Assembly: GCA_937129145.1 (NCBI GenBank)
Contig: CAKZMU010000005.1
Span: forward strand, 1 to 55,520
Direction: 5' to 3'
Origin: an uncultured Lacinutrix sp.
GTDB taxonomy: Bacteria > Bacteroidota > Bacteroidia > Flavobacteriales > Flavobacteriaceae
Length of the DNA stretch: 55,520 nt
The notes under the pieces are model-generated. The model worked only from the letters and a program-made list of their open reading frames with translations, was not told where the DNA came from and searched no databases. Position 1 is the stretch's first letter. The number at the start of each line of letters is the position of its first letter. This document shows positions 1 through 8,595 of the stretch, one piece after another. Position numbers and translations under genes: made by a program.

Positions 1-595
1 AACGGTCCAACTTCATGCCTTTTACAAGGTCTTTTATTTCGCCATCTGTACGCACTTTTACAAAGCCTTGTTTGGCAATTTGTTCAAACAATTCACGATA
101 ATGTCCTTTTCTAGAACGAATTACTGGTGCTAAAATATTAATGCGTTTACCTGCAAAACTCTTAATAATCAAGGCTTGAATTTGCTCATCGCTATAGCTT
201 ACCATTTTTTCGCCAGTATTGTAACTATAAGCATCACTAGCACGAGCATATAACAAACGTAAAAAATCGTAAATCTCAGTAATAGTCCCAACGGTTGAGC
301 GTGGTGACTTACTTGTTGTTTTTTGCTCTATGGCAATCACAGGAGAAAGTCCATCGATTTTATCGACATCAGGACGTTCTAAGCCACCTAAAAACTGTCT
401 AGCATACGCAGAAAACGTTTCTATATAACGTCTTTGTCCTTCGGCATAAATCGTATCGAACGCTAAGGAAGATTTACCACTTCCTGACAAGCCTGTAATA
501 ACGACTAGTTTTTCTCTTGGTATGGTAACATCTATGTTTTTAAGGTTGTGAACCCTTGCACCTTGTACGTCTATATGTTCTTCGAAATTGGTCAT
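1..595 (-). CDS. uvrA: Excinuclease ABC subunit A, N-terminal part (3' end outside window)
   Basis: UvrA is the damage-recognition ATPase of bacterial nucleotide excision repair; it acts with UvrB and UvrC in the cytoplasm. Reading the minus strand from the ATG at 595 gives [20 protein letters not shown], followed by the first Walker A loop ([14 protein letters not shown], about residues 34-47) and the family signature [18 protein letters not shown] just after it. The text continues in frame to base 1 with no stop, so about 198 N-terminal residues are present and the rest lies left of the window. The segment '[20 protein letters not shown]' and '[18 protein letters not shown]' are also typical of UvrA. 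A TAnnTTTG box lies upstream (656-663). Identification is secure from these motifs; only the gene's length is unknown. Confidence 0.96.
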   Translation of the reverse strand, partial: MTNFEEHIDVQGARVHNLKNIDVTIPREKLVVITGLSGSGKSSLAFDTIYAEGQRRYIETFSAYARQFLGGLERPDVDKIDGLSPVIAIEQKTTSKSPRSTVGTITEIYDFLRLLYARASDAYSYNTGEKMVSYSDEQIQALIIKSFAGKRINILAPVIRSRKGHYRELFEQIAKQGFVKVRTDGEIKDLVKGMKLDR

Positions 596-655
596 AAATT
601 GGCAAATCATCCTAAGTAAATAATTTGGTTTATTTACTTTGGGTGACAAAGTTTG

Positions 656-663
656 CAAAGGTA
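656..663 (-). promoter_or_regulatory. Candidate -7 box for uvrA
   Basis: On the minus strand the bases read TACCTTTG, a full match to the Bacteroidota -7 consensus TAnnTTTG, about 60 bases before the uvrA start. No clear TTTG -33 box stands at the expected spacing, so this is a sequence-match inference only. Confidence 0.45.
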
Positions 664-848
664 CAGATTTTATGAGTAAATAAGAAGTAAACTACTAACA
701 GTACATTGTTGATAAGTGAACTTTAATTGAGTAGAGCCAGGTATAGTATTTTAGGATATTTATGGGTAACTTGTTTGCGCTTAGATATAGATGTGAAATT
801 TTCATACTAAAGCTTAAATATAATCCCACAAGCAAAATTATAGGCAAC

Positions 849-1445
849 ATGAAGCATATTTTTATAACATTATTTGTTGGTTTTCTGTCAACAGGATTTT
901 CTTTTGCGCAGAACACGTCATTGTTTAATGGAAAAAACTTAGATGGATGGATAATTTACGGTACCGAAAAATGGTACGTGGAAGACGGACTTTTAATATG
1001 CGAAAGTGGTGATGATAAAGAATATGGCTATCTGGGTACTGAAAAAAATTATAAAGATTTTATACTCACTCTAGAATTCAAGCAAGAACAAAATGGCAAT
1101 AGTGGTGTGTTTATTAGGTCAACTGTTGATGGTGTTAAGGTTAGTGGTTGGCAAGTAGAAGTTGCGCCATTGGGAAAACATACAGGAGGTGTATATGAAT
1201 CGTATGGTCGTGGATGGTTGATTAAACCAGATACAGAAAAGGAAAAAGTTTTACAAGAAGGAGAGTGGAATAAGATGAAAATAAAAGTGAAAGGAGAGGA
1301 GTTAACATCATGGCTAAACGGAATTAAAATGATAAACATTAAGGATGAGAAAATAGGAAATGGTGAAGGCGGAATTGTTTTACAAATTCACAGTGGAGGA
1401 GATGTAAAAGTACTTTGGAGAAATATTGAAATAGAAGAGCTTTAA
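849..1445 (+). CDS. Secreted DUF1080 (3-keto-disaccharide hydrolase-like) protein
   Basis: The 198-aa product starts MKHIFITLFVGFLSTGFSFA, a clean Sec signal peptide with likely cleavage after FAQ. The mature part opens with 'SLFNGKNLDGWIIYG' and 'WYVEDGLLICE', the classic N-terminal pattern of DUF1080, and later has 'NSGVFIRS' and 'GWQVEV', also typical. The fold is a concanavalin-like beta-sandwich; family members are secreted, and some cleave 3-keto-disaccharides or bind glycans. An open frame runs further upstream to an ATG at 762, but that would bury the signal peptide inside the protein, so 849 is the better start. The GNAT gene starts 10 nt after the stop, which suggests co-transcription. 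The family call is firm; the substrate is unknown. Confidence 0.85.
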   Translation: MKHIFITLFVGFLSTGFSFAQNTSLFNGKNLDGWIIYGTEKWYVEDGLLICESGDDKEYGYLGTEKNYKDFILTLEFKQEQNGNSGVFIRSTVDGVKVSGWQVEVAPLGKHTGGVYESYGRGWLIKPDTEKEKVLQEGEWNKMKIKVKGEELTSWLNGIKMINIKDEKIGNGEGGIVLQIHSGGDVKVLWRNIEIEEL

Positions 1446-1455
1446 ACAAATATAA

Positions 1456-1935
1456 ATGCTTTTATCTAAAACAGAAAAAGAAGACTTAGATCAAATTGTC
1501 TCCATTGAATCACATAAGGATAACTCAATCTTTGTATTCCCAAATACCAAAGAAGAGCATTTAAATTTAATTAGTAATGAAGATATCAATCACTTCATTC
1601 TAACAGAAGATGATGGGAGCATTATTGGTTATGTGATTCTAGCAGGATTAACAAACACCAATAAAAGTATTGAACTTAGACGAATTGTTATTTCTAAAAA
1701 AGGAAAAGGTTATGGTAGAAAAGCCTTAAACAAAATAATGAATTATTGCTTTAATGAATTGCATTGCCATCGTCTTTGGTTAGATGTGTTGGATGCCAAC
1801 GACAGAGCACGTTATTTATATCAATCTGAAGGATTTAAAGAAGAAGGTGTGTTAAGAGATTGCATATTTAAGAATGGCAAATACCAAAACTTAATAATTA
1901 TGTCCCTGCTCGAAATGGAATATAAAAACAATTAA
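1456..1935 (+). CDS. GNAT family N-acetyltransferase
   Basis: A 159-aa single-domain GNAT protein of the RimJ/RimL-like branch, which transfers an acetyl group from acetyl-CoA to an amine. The acetyl-CoA pyrophosphate loop is visible as 'RRIVISKKGKGYGRKAL' (about residues 75-91, matching RxxGxG/A), followed by 'LHCHRLWLDVLDANDRARYLYQSEGF', the usual end of the domain in which N-R-A-R-Y-L-Y-x-x-x-G-F contacts CoA. No signal peptide is seen, so it should be cytoplasmic. It begins 10 nt after the DUF1080 gene and probably shares its transcript, although no functional link is evident. The acceptor substrate cannot be read from the sequence. Confidence 0.88.
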   Translation: MLLSKTEKEDLDQIVSIESHKDNSIFVFPNTKEEHLNLISNEDINHFILTEDDGSIIGYVILAGLTNTNKSIELRRIVISKKGKGYGRKALNKIMNYCFNELHCHRLWLDVLDANDRARYLYQSEGFKEEGVLRDCIFKNGKYQNLIIMSLLEMEYKNN

Positions 1936-1946
1936 AGAAGCTCGAA

Positions 1947-1963
1947 AAAAATTAATATACTTG
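1947..1963 (+). promoter_or_regulatory. A-tract plus TATACTTG element before the lipoprotein gene
   Basis: An A-rich tract followed by TTAATATACTTG stands about 30 bases before the start of the lipoprotein at 1996. TATACTTG differs from the Bacteroidota -7 consensus TAnnTTTG at one base. Nearly the same block occurs at 5190-5207 and 7970-7988, in front of two other genes, which supports a shared promoter element. Confidence 0.45.
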
Positions 1964-1995
1964 TTAGTTAAATAAAATTACATATCTCTAAATAA

Positions 1996-2556
1996 ATGAA
2001 AAACAACCTACTGTTCATATTTGCACTCATAATATTTTCTTCTTGTGGTAATGATCCAAACCATTTTGTATATAAAACTAAATCAGGTGAGTATGCCTCA
2101 AAACCTGGAAATTTTATTGCAGACTTTCCAATAGGACCAAAGCACTCTGCTATAGACAACCAAATAGGATTGGATAAATTTCAAATGCATCTATTTCGTT
2201 CTACTTTAGGGCCAAATAAAAATTTTTCAATAGAGTATGTTGATTATCCAGAGCATATGATTACATCTATGACTGATGAACAAATTTACAGTCAAGGAGT
2301 CACAAACTATGCTAATAAAGTTTCAGAATCTTTTCAGCTTGAATCTCTAGAATCTATTGAACAGCATGGATTAAAAGGACAATACTTTGTTTTAACTCTT
2401 AAACAAAGTGCTATAGATAAAGGAGCTAAAGGTTATATTGAAGGTAAATTATTTAGAAACGGTAATAGAGTTTATACAATAACTTATCTAGGACATAATG
2501 ATAATAATACAGGTGCTTTTATGAAATCATTTAGATTAATTAATAAAGATTTATAA
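1996..2556 (+). CDS. Putative lipoprotein of unknown function
   Basis: The 186-aa product begins MKNNLLFIFALIIFSSCGND: a short signal peptide ending in a lipobox (FSSC), so Cys17 should be lipidated and the protein anchored in an envelope membrane. The mature part is mixed alpha/beta with no motif I recognise; 'GLKGQYFVLTLKQS' and 'GYIEGKLFRNGNRVYTITYLG' read like beta strands of a small sandwich, as in PsbP-like or DUF1795-like proteins, but this is only an impression. It has its own A-tract/TATACTTG element upstream and stands alone on the plus strand before a group of minus-strand genes. Confidence 0.75.
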   Translation: MKNNLLFIFALIIFSSCGNDPNHFVYKTKSGEYASKPGNFIADFPIGPKHSAIDNQIGLDKFQMHLFRSTLGPNKNFSIEYVDYPEHMITSMTDEQIYSQGVTNYANKVSESFQLESLESIEQHGLKGQYFVLTLKQSAIDKGAKGYIEGKLFRNGNRVYTITYLGHNDNNTGAFMKSFRLINKDL

Positions 2557-2587
2557 TACTTTCAAAATCAATATAATTATGTAGTGA

Positions 2588-2728
2588 TTAAAACTGCTTC
2601 CTTGCCTTTTTATTTCTACTGCTTCTAAAATTTCTGCCGTTTCTTGTAAAGTAAGCCACAAAAGCCCATACAGCACCAATTATCGCAATTATAATAAGTA
2701 TATCGAATGCTTCATCTGGTATATTCAT
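2588..2728 (-). CDS. Small single-pass membrane protein (46 aa)
   Basis: This short frame, read on the minus strand, encodes MNIPDEAFDILIIIAIIGAV followed by WAFVAYFTRNGRNFRSSRNK and a basic end. It has an acidic N-terminus, one hydrophobic helix of about 20 residues (roughly 9-28) and an Arg/Lys-rich C-terminal tail, as expected of a small inner-membrane protein with the tail in the cytoplasm. It lies between the lipoprotein gene and the DUF2207 gene, on the latter's strand and downstream of it. No family is recognised. The strongly ordered composition argues against chance, but there is no further evidence of expression. Confidence 0.5.
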   Translation of the reverse strand: MNIPDEAFDILIIIAIIGAVWAFVAYFTRNGRNFRSSRNKKARKQF

Positions 2729-2817
2729 ACTGTTAAGATACGAAAAATAGTCGCTATTTAGGATTTTGTAAGGATTGTTGCGTTATAAATTACAACAATG
2801 TTTAGAGGTTGTGTTAC

Positions 2818-4554
2818 TTACCAGCCACCACCGCCACCGCCGCCACCGCCGCCACCAGAGAATCCGCCACCACCAGAGCCACTACCACTACTTGAAGGGG
2901 GTGTTGCAGACTTACTAATAGAATTGGATAATGATGAATTAAGCGTATGGTTAAAGGTTGAGAAATTGCCAATACGTCCTCCAGAGTACCATGTTGGTTG
3001 ATAGCTTTGGTCTATGAGCGATTTATCAATTAAATTTTGGAATTTGTCTCCCCAAACATCTTCAGCTTCTAAGACCACAGCATAAGGCAATAGTTTTTCG
3101 AAAATGTCTGGCGTTAAATCTGGTGGATTAAAGTGTGCAATTTGTTTTTCTTCAGCTGCATTCATGTACATTTTAAAGCCTTCAATTAAAGACTTAAGCC
3201 TTAGTTTTTCTACTGCAGGTTTTCTAATTAGGTATTGGTAAATCAAAAAGAAAGTAATATTCAACACCAAAAATAAAACAAATATTATTCCGTCGTTTTC
3301 TCCTTGAAAATAATTGGAAACAAGGAATACGAATAAGAACACATAAGCGATGATGGTCAATATTGGGACTATCCAAAATTTCAAATTCATACCCTGATAA
3401 ATTAAACCATGATGCTGTTTCCTTAATGATGATTTAAAGGCAGATACAGCACTTTGTATTTTGGAATCGTATTTTCCATTTAATGAAACGGTGGAACTGC
3501 CCGAAAATAGTTTTTTTAAAAGCACACGTTCTTCATCGTTAAGTCCTCCTGAATCTTCCTTTTCTTTGCGAATGGTATACTGTTTGCTTTTAAACAAACC
3601 AAATACATACTCTTGGGCATCTTCTTCAATTTTTAGATATCCTTTTACAGCTAAATTTAAAATAGCACCTGTTATTAAATCGTTGTGATAGCGTTGTTTG
3701 TCAAGCATGCCCACAGAAGCTGGCGTCATTTGCTCAGGCACTTCATATTGTGGAATTACCGTTGGTTTTTTTGGGTCGATACCAAACTTTAGCCACGTAA
3801 ATCCGTAATAAAACAATAGCGCTAAACTTATTAATCCGCTTAAAATAAGCGCGCCATACTTTTGAAGAAATGTTGGTGGAGGCGGTGGAGGCGGTTGGTT
3901 GACAATACCTTTATTAAAACCTACTGCCACAGTTAAGTTTTCTCCAGCTCTTAAATTATCAGCAGTAAAACGAATACTATTTTTAGATAATACTGTTGAA
4001 CTACAATTGCTACTATTACTTCCATAGCTTCCAGTATAACAAGCATTCTGGATAATGTTTCCATCAGACGGAAGTATAATTTCGCTGGAGACTTGACCAA
4101 AAGGTAAAGCCCAATCAAAACCATTAACATTCCAGTAAATTTCATCATAAGTGTCAAAAAAGCGAATTTGTCCGCTCATACTGTACGTAATGATGTAGTT
4201 GTATTCGCCTTCGTTTAAAAACACATCGCTTTCGCCGACATAAATGGTGATGGCATTGCTGCTTTTTTCGGTGTGGTATTTAGACCTGCTTCCATCCCTT
4301 TCAACAGATAGTATTTTATAATCTAATTTTACACTTCTACCAGAACTATCACTGCTTACCGTTGGTATAGTACGTGTAATACCTCTTTTAAAAACATTAC
4401 CATTGGCATAAACTTTTATGGATTCTTTTACAGTAATGATGCTTGAGGTGTCCACTTCAATATCTGAATGAAAAGAAATAATTCGTTCACTTTGCCCAAA
4501 TATGAAAAGCGAGCCAACAAAAAATGATACAATAAAAAAGAGCTTCTTCAACAA
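2818..4554 (-). CDS. DUF2207 domain-containing membrane protein
   Basis: A 578-aa protein with a signal peptide (about 1-20), an extracytoplasmic beta-rich DUF2207 domain ('RIISFHSDIEVDTSSIITVK', 'YIITYSMSGQIRFFDTYDEI', 'YWNVNGFDWALPFGQ', about residues 23-215), a proline run (PPPPPPP, about 222-228), one membrane helix (about 233-255), a cytoplasmic stretch, a helix pair (about 395-440), and a C-terminal tail of nearly pure glycine ending in Trp. This architecture, with the Gly-rich end, is usual in DUF2207 proteins. The gene starts 1 nt after the lemA stop, so the two form an operon; LemA and DUF2207 proteins are commonly paired. The role is unknown, probably at the envelope. Confidence 0.88.
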   Translation of the reverse strand: MLKKLFFIVSFFVGSLFIFGQSERIISFHSDIEVDTSSIITVKESIKVYANGNVFKRGITRTIPTVSSDSSGRSVKLDYKILSVERDGSRSKYHTEKSSNAITIYVGESDVFLNEGEYNYIITYSMSGQIRFFDTYDEIYWNVNGFDWALPFGQVSSEIILPSDGNIIQNACYTGSYGSNSSNCSSTVLSKNSIRFTADNLRAGENLTVAVGFNKGIVNQPPPPPPPTFLQKYGALILSGLISLALLFYYGFTWLKFGIDPKKPTVIPQYEVPEQMTPASVGMLDKQRYHNDLITGAILNLAVKGYLKIEEDAQEYVFGLFKSKQYTIRKEKEDSGGLNDEERVLLKKLFSGSSTVSLNGKYDSKIQSAVSAFKSSLRKQHHGLIYQGMNLKFWIVPILTIIAYVFLFVFLVSNYFQGENDGIIFVLFLVLNITFFLIYQYLIRKPAVEKLRLKSLIEGFKMYMNAAEEKQIAHFNPPDLTPDIFEKLLPYAVVLEAEDVWGDKFQNLIDKSLIDQSYQPTWYSGGRIGNFSTFNHTLNSSLSNSISKSATPPSSSGSGSGGGGFSGGGGGGGGGGGW

Positions 4555-4555
4555 T

Positions 4556-5110
4556 TTAAAACTTTACTTGTGGGTTTTGTCTTTCTGCTTCTGTGTCAAT
4601 TTCAAAAAATGCAGCTTTAGTGAATTTCGTCATTCCAGCAATGATGTTTGAAGGAAACTGGTCGATTAAAATGTTATAATCGCGAGTGGTTCCGTTATAA
4701 TAGCGTCTCGATTTTTCAATGCCAGACTCAATGTCGGACAACTCGTTTTGCAAGCTTAAAAAATTCTCGTTTGCTTTTAGCTCAGGATATTGTTCAGCGA
4801 CCGCATATAAGTTTATTAAAGCTCTGTTTAACTGGTTTTCGGCAGTTTGCTGCCCTTCAACCGTTGTTGCATTTTGTGCCTGACTTCTCGCTTTTGTGAC
4901 ATTCTCAAAAGTTTCTTTCTCGTGACTTGCGTAACCTTTAACGGTTTCGACCAAGTTTGGAATTAAATCATAACGTTTTTTTAACTGTACGTCTATGCCA
5001 CTCCAAGCTTCGTCCACGAGTGTGCTTAGTTTTACCAATCTGTTGTAAATCCCGACACCGTAAAATGCGAAAAGAATTACTAAACCAATTAATACATAAG
5101 TTATCATCAT
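4556..5110 (-). CDS. lemA: LemA family protein
   Basis: The 184-aa product has one N-terminal membrane helix (about 3-20, ITYVLIGLVILFAFYGVGIY) followed by a helical body. The family core is clear: 'LVDEAWSGIDVQLKKRYDL' then 'IPNLVETVKGYASHEKETFE' (about residues 30-72), with 'YPELKANENFLSLQNELSDI' later. LemA proteins are membrane-anchored helical-bundle proteins of poorly known role, found with DUF2207 or HtpX-like partners. Here the DUF2207 gene follows after 1 nt. Two adjacent ATGs (5110 and 5107) could serve as start; the difference is one residue. Confidence 0.93.
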   Translation of the reverse strand: MMITYVLIGLVILFAFYGVGIYNRLVKLSTLVDEAWSGIDVQLKKRYDLIPNLVETVKGYASHEKETFENVTKARSQAQNATTVEGQQTAENQLNRALINLYAVAEQYPELKANENFLSLQNELSDIESGIEKSRRYYNGTTRDYNILIDQFPSNIIAGMTKFTKAAFFEIDTEAERQNPQVKF

Positions 5111-5189
5111 AGTTATTGAATATTTAGGAATTAAAGGTATTAAAAATTTTATGGAAAAGCTATGTATAAGAGCTTAACTCGTTTTTCTA

Positions 5190-5207
5190 AAAAAAATAAT
5201 ATACTTT
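5190..5207 (+). promoter_or_regulatory. A-tract plus TATACTTT element before the GH95 gene
   Basis: An A-tract followed by TAATATACTTTTAG, about 37 bases before the GH95 start. It matches the blocks at 1947-1963 and 7970-7988 almost base for base. A promoter role is inferred from position and recurrence. Confidence 0.4.
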
Positions 5208-5243
5208 TAGTACTCAACAAAAATTACGTAAAAAAAATTAAAC

Positions 5244-7619
5244 ATGTATAACCATATTACTAGAGGTATTAAATATGCGTTTACTTCAATGGCTTTCTTG
5301 TTTTTGGCTTGTAGTCAAGAAATCCAAAAACGCGCTAGGAAAGATGCGCTATGGTACAAGCAGCCTGCCAAAAATTGGAATGAGGCTTTGCCACTTGGGA
5401 ATGGTAAGTTGGGAGTTATGGTTTTTGGTAACACGGCTAATGAGCGTATTCAATTAAATGATGATTCCATGTGGCCAGCAAATATTGAAGATTGGAACGA
5501 ACCTGAGGGTAATAAAAATGACCTTGAAGAGATTCGTAAATTACTATTTGAGGGCAAAAATGATGAAGCAGACAAACTATTTGTAGATAAGTTTTCTAGA
5601 AAGGAAGTTGTTAGATCTCATCAAACTTTAGGTGATTTATTCATTGATTTTGATCATCGAAATGTTACCGAATATAAAAGAGAATTAAACATTAGTTCTG
5701 CCACGTCAAAGATTTCTTATAAAACCAATGGTCAACTTGTAACAGAAAAGGTATTTGTTTCCAATCCAAAAAACGCCATAGTTATAGAACTCACTTCTGC
5801 TGCAACTGAAGGGTTAAATGGAAAGATTAGAATGAGCAGACCCGAAGACGAAGGATTTCCTACGGCATCATCTTTTACCAATAATGAGAATCTTCTTTTT
5901 ATGCAAGGTGAAGTCACTCAACGAAAAGGACGTTTTGATTCTGAAGCAGCACCTATTTTGAATGGTGTTAAATTTGAGACCTGTTTAAAGATAGTTAATG
6001 AGGGTGGTAAAATAATAAAAGGCGAAGATTTTCTTGAATTAAAAAATGTTAAAAAGGCAACGCTGTATGTGGTCTCAAATTCATCTTTTTACTTTGATGA
6101 TTATAAAAAACAAAATAGTCTCGATATGAAAGCCATAGCCTCAAAGAGTTTTGATGATTTGAGAAGTGAACATGTTAAAGATTATCAGAACCTGTACTCA
6201 AGAGTAGATATCGAACTTGGCTCAAATGATTTAGATTCTATTCCTACCGATCAAAGACTAACTCGCATAAAAGATGGCGCCGTTGATTTGGGTTTAGAAG
6301 CTTTACTGTTTCAATATGGTCGTTATCTTTTAATTGCATCTTCTAGAGAAGGCACTAATCCCGCAAATCTTCAAGGCTTGTGGAATGAGCATATTGCAGC
6401 ACCCTGGAATGCAGATTACCACCTCAATATTAATTTACAGATGAATTATTGGCTTGCCAACATGACAAACCTTAGTGAGCTTAATACTGCTTTATTTGAC
6501 TATATTGATAAATTAGTTGAAAATGGAAAAGTGACAGCACGTACAAATTTTGGGTGTAGCGGTACATTTATTCCGCATGCAACAGATTTGTGGGCAGCAA
6601 CATGGTTAAGAGCTCCTACAGCTTATTGGGGCTGTTCAGTTGGTGGAGGTGGTTGGTTAATGCAGCATTATTGGCAACATTATGAATACACCAAGGATGA
6701 AAACTTCTTAAAAGAAAGAGCTTTTCCTGCGATACAAGAAGTCGTTCGGTTTTATAGTGATTGGATTATAGAAGACCCTAGAGATGGTGCATTGATTTCG
6801 GCACCTTCAACGTCTCCTGAAAATCGATTTTTAAATAAAGATGGAAATATGGTTGCTTCGTGTTTGGGTTCTGCAATGGATCAGCAAATAATATATGAGG
6901 TATTTGATAACTATATTAAAGCTTGCAGCATTCTAAAAATAAACAATGCTTTTGTTGAAAAAATAAAGCAACAGCAAGTACAATTGCGACCAGGATTTGT
7001 GATAGGTGAAGAAGGTAGAATTCTTGAATGGGATAGATTGTATCCAGAACCGGAACCAGGTCACAGACACATGTCTCACTTATATGGTTTTCACCCTGGA
7101 ACTCAGATTGGCAAGGATAAAGACCCTGAAATATTTAATGCAGTTAAACAAACCTTGGATTATCGATTAGCTAATGGAGGAGCAGGAACAGGTTGGAGTA
7201 GAGCTTGGTTGATTAATTGTAGTGCCAGATTATTAGATGGCGAAATGGCCTATGAGCATATTCAGTTGTTATTAAAAAAATCTATCAGCAATAATCTCTT
7301 TGATTTGCATCCACCATTCCAAATTGACGGCAATTTTGGTTATACGGCTGGTATTTCGGAAATGCTTTTGCAGTCGCATGAAGAAAACACAATTAGAATA
7401 TTGCCAGCCCTCCCAAAAGGCTGGAAAGATGGACATGTTAAAGGATTGAAAGCAAGAGGTGATTTAACTTTAGATATTTATTGGAGTAATAATCAGCTAG
7501 AAAAAGTAACCATAATTTCAAATATTGATAACAAATTCAATTTGATTTATAAGGAAAATACAGTGCCAATAGAACTAAAAAAGGGAGGCACTTATACTTA
7601 TGAGCTTCCAATTAAATAG
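5244..7619 (+). CDS. Glycoside hydrolase family 95 lipoprotein (alpha-L-fucosidase type)
   Basis: GH95 enzymes are inverting hydrolases that remove alpha-1,2-linked L-fucose, or in some cases L-galactose, from glycans. The 791-aa protein has a signal with lipobox (LFLAC, Cys23), so it is probably attached to the cell envelope. The N-terminal domain opens with 'EALPLGNGKLGVMVFG' and 'ERIQLNDDSMWPA', diagnostic of the family. By comparison with Bifidobacterium AfcA (Asn421, Asn423, Glu566, Asp766), the catalytic residues appear conserved: Asn395 and Asn397 in 'YHLNINLQMNYW', Glu526 in 'SAPSTSPENRF', and Asp695 in 'QIDGNFGYTAG'. Length is normal and no frame break is seen. No SusC/SusD pair, sulfatase or other hydrolase flanks it, so it is not part of a visible polysaccharide-utilisation locus. 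Confidence 0.94.
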   Translation: MYNHITRGIKYAFTSMAFLFLACSQEIQKRARKDALWYKQPAKNWNEALPLGNGKLGVMVFGNTANERIQLNDDSMWPANIEDWNEPEGNKNDLEEIRKLLFEGKNDEADKLFVDKFSRKEVVRSHQTLGDLFIDFDHRNVTEYKRELNISSATSKISYKTNGQLVTEKVFVSNPKNAIVIELTSAATEGLNGKIRMSRPEDEGFPTASSFTNNENLLFMQGEVTQRKGRFDSEAAPILNGVKFETCLKIVNEGGKIIKGEDFLELKNVKKATLYVVSNSSFYFDDYKKQNSLDMKAIASKSFDDLRSEHVKDYQNLYSRVDIELGSNDLDSIPTDQRLTRIKDGAVDLGLEALLFQYGRYLLIASSREGTNPANLQGLWNEHIAAPWNADYHLNINLQMNYWLANMTNLSELNTALFDYIDKLVENGKVTARTNFGCSGTFIPHATDLWAATWLRAPTAYWGCSVGGGGWLMQHYWQHYEYTKDENFLKERAFPAIQEVVRFYSDWIIEDPRDGALISAPSTSPENRFLNKDGNMVASCLGSAMDQQIIYEVFDNYIKACSILKINNAFVEKIKQQQVQLRPGFVIGEEGRILEWDRLYPEPEPGHRHMSHLYGFHPGTQIGKDKDPEIFNAVKQTLDYRLANGGAGTGWSRAWLINCSARLLDGEMAYEHIQLLLKKSISNNLFDLHPPFQIDGNFGYTAGISEMLLQSHEENTIRILPALPKGWKDGHVKGLKARGDLTLDIYWSNNQLEKVTIISNIDNKFNLIYKENTVPIELKKGGTYTYELPIK

Positions 7620-7764
7620 AACCAATATACTAATAGTATGTGTAGCAAAGTAAAAAGTTATATGTAACATTATGTGCAGTATAGCGACATATACATAATC
7701 AATCAAAACAATCAACTATATATTCAAATAAAATTTAATTTTTAGAATATTTGCAGTATTACTA

Positions 7765-7911
7765 ATGTTTGTGCAAGTGTTATTTTCAATTTTCGGACAA
7801 AATATAAGCATGAATATGATGCTTCCAATGGGATTAATACAATTAGTACTTCCAATTTGGTTAATAATTAAAGGCTTTAGTGATTCAGAATTAAAAGAGA
7901 AAATTCAGTAA
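7765..7911 (+). pseudogene. Short membrane frame, possible C-terminal remnant of a DUF4386-like protein
   Basis: Within the 400-nt gap after the GH95 gene, a frame open from 7732 with an ATG at 7765 encodes about 48 residues: MFVQVLFSIFGQNISMNMML then PMGLIQLVLPIWLIIKGFSD and a short charged tail. The ending 'LPIWLIIKGF' resembles the last helix of DUF4386-type multi-pass proteins, so this may be the tail of a gene whose front has been lost. It could equally be a small membrane protein or chance. No other gene is seen between 7620 and 8018. Confidence 0.3.
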
Positions 7912-7969
7912 AAAAAAAGAATGAGACAATGTTGAAGCAAAATCACATTTTTTAACTCTCGAAGTTTTC

Positions 7970-7988
7970 AAAAAAATTAATATACTTG
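7970..7988 (+). promoter_or_regulatory. A-tract plus TATACTTG element
   Basis: A seven-A tract followed by TTAATATACTTGTA, the third copy of the block also seen at 1947-1963 and 5190-5207. It stands about 55 bases before the ATG at 8043. A degenerate palindrome copy (8009-8021) lies between it and the gene. Confidence 0.42.
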
Positions 7989-8042
7989 TAATAGTAATTA
8001 AAACAGATTTCCACTTTCGTGGCAACTTTAAATACTTTTAAA

Positions 8043-8573
8043 ATGAGATTATTAGGTATAGGCTCCAGAATTAACCACTCAGACTACGGAAAAGGCGTTG
8101 TAACCAATGTAACATCAAGACATTATTGGGTGACTTTTATAGAAAACGGATTAGAAACCATAGAACTCGATAGCGAGTTTGAAGTGATAGAACGTGCAAA
8201 CGCAGATGATGTTGATACCGTTAGTTTGTTTGATGTTGAAAGTAGCTTGGTGGACATACTAAAAAAATGGAGCGATGTGAGTGAGGTCGTACCAATAGCC
8301 GATAAATGGAAAGGTGGTAACCTAATTTTAGAACCAGGTGATACTTCTTTGCAGAGCAAAGAAATACCTATCGATACCTTTTTTCATAAAATAGTTATGG
8401 TTCGTGACAGACTACGAGTGATGGAACAAAAAATAAACTCTAGTAAAAACCTTGATGAGCAAGAAAAAATAGACTTGCAACAATACATTACTAGGTGCTA
8501 TGGTAGCTTAACCACATTTAATGTATTGTTTAAACAAAAAACTCAGCAATTTTCTGGGCAGAGTAGTAAATAG
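8043..8573 (+). CDS. Conserved hypothetical protein with N-terminal SH3/Tudor-like segment
   Basis: A 176-aa protein. The frame is open from a GTG at 8019, but that codon lies inside a degenerate intergenic palindrome (8009-8021); the ATG at 8043 gives MRLLGIGSRINHSDYGKGVV and is preferred. Residues 1-45 ('GSRINHSDYGKGVVTNV', 'HYWVTFIENGLETIEL') have the G-x-x-V/I-x-H-x-x-Y/F-G-x-G pattern of the small beta-barrel found at the C-terminus of UvrD/PcrA-like helicases, which binds nucleic acid or protein. The rest is charged and helical ('HKIVMVRDRLRVMEQKINSS' etc.), with no motif I know. It is soluble, with no signal peptide. Function is unknown. Confidence 0.72.
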   Translation: MRLLGIGSRINHSDYGKGVVTNVTSRHYWVTFIENGLETIELDSEFEVIERANADDVDTVSLFDVESSLVDILKKWSDVSEVVPIADKWKGGNLILEPGDTSLQSKEIPIDTFFHKIVMVRDRLRVMEQKINSSKNLDEQEKIDLQQYITRCYGSLTTFNVLFKQKTQQFSGQSSK

Positions 8574-8595
8574 GGTATAGGTTATTCTTTTTTTC

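Noticed and set aside
762..848. Earlier ATG at 762 for the DUF1080 gene
   Set aside because: It would put 29 residues before a perfect signal peptide; 849 gives a normal exported protein.
695..916. Minus-strand 73-aa frame with a hydrophobic stretch
   Set aside because: It overlaps the DUF1080 start region and has no family likeness; the hydrophobic part is antisense to the signal peptide region.
2818..2870. Glycine run at the DUF2207 C-terminus as an anomaly
   Set aside because: Gly-rich tails ending near an aromatic residue are usual in this family, although the run could vary in length by slippage.
2798..3001. Polyproline frame on the plus strand
   Set aside because: It is the antisense of the Gly-rich tail of the DUF2207 protein.
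5244..7619. Polysaccharide-utilisation locus around the GH95 gene
   Set aside because: No SusC/SusD pair, sulfatase, other glycosidase or regulator is adjacent within the window.
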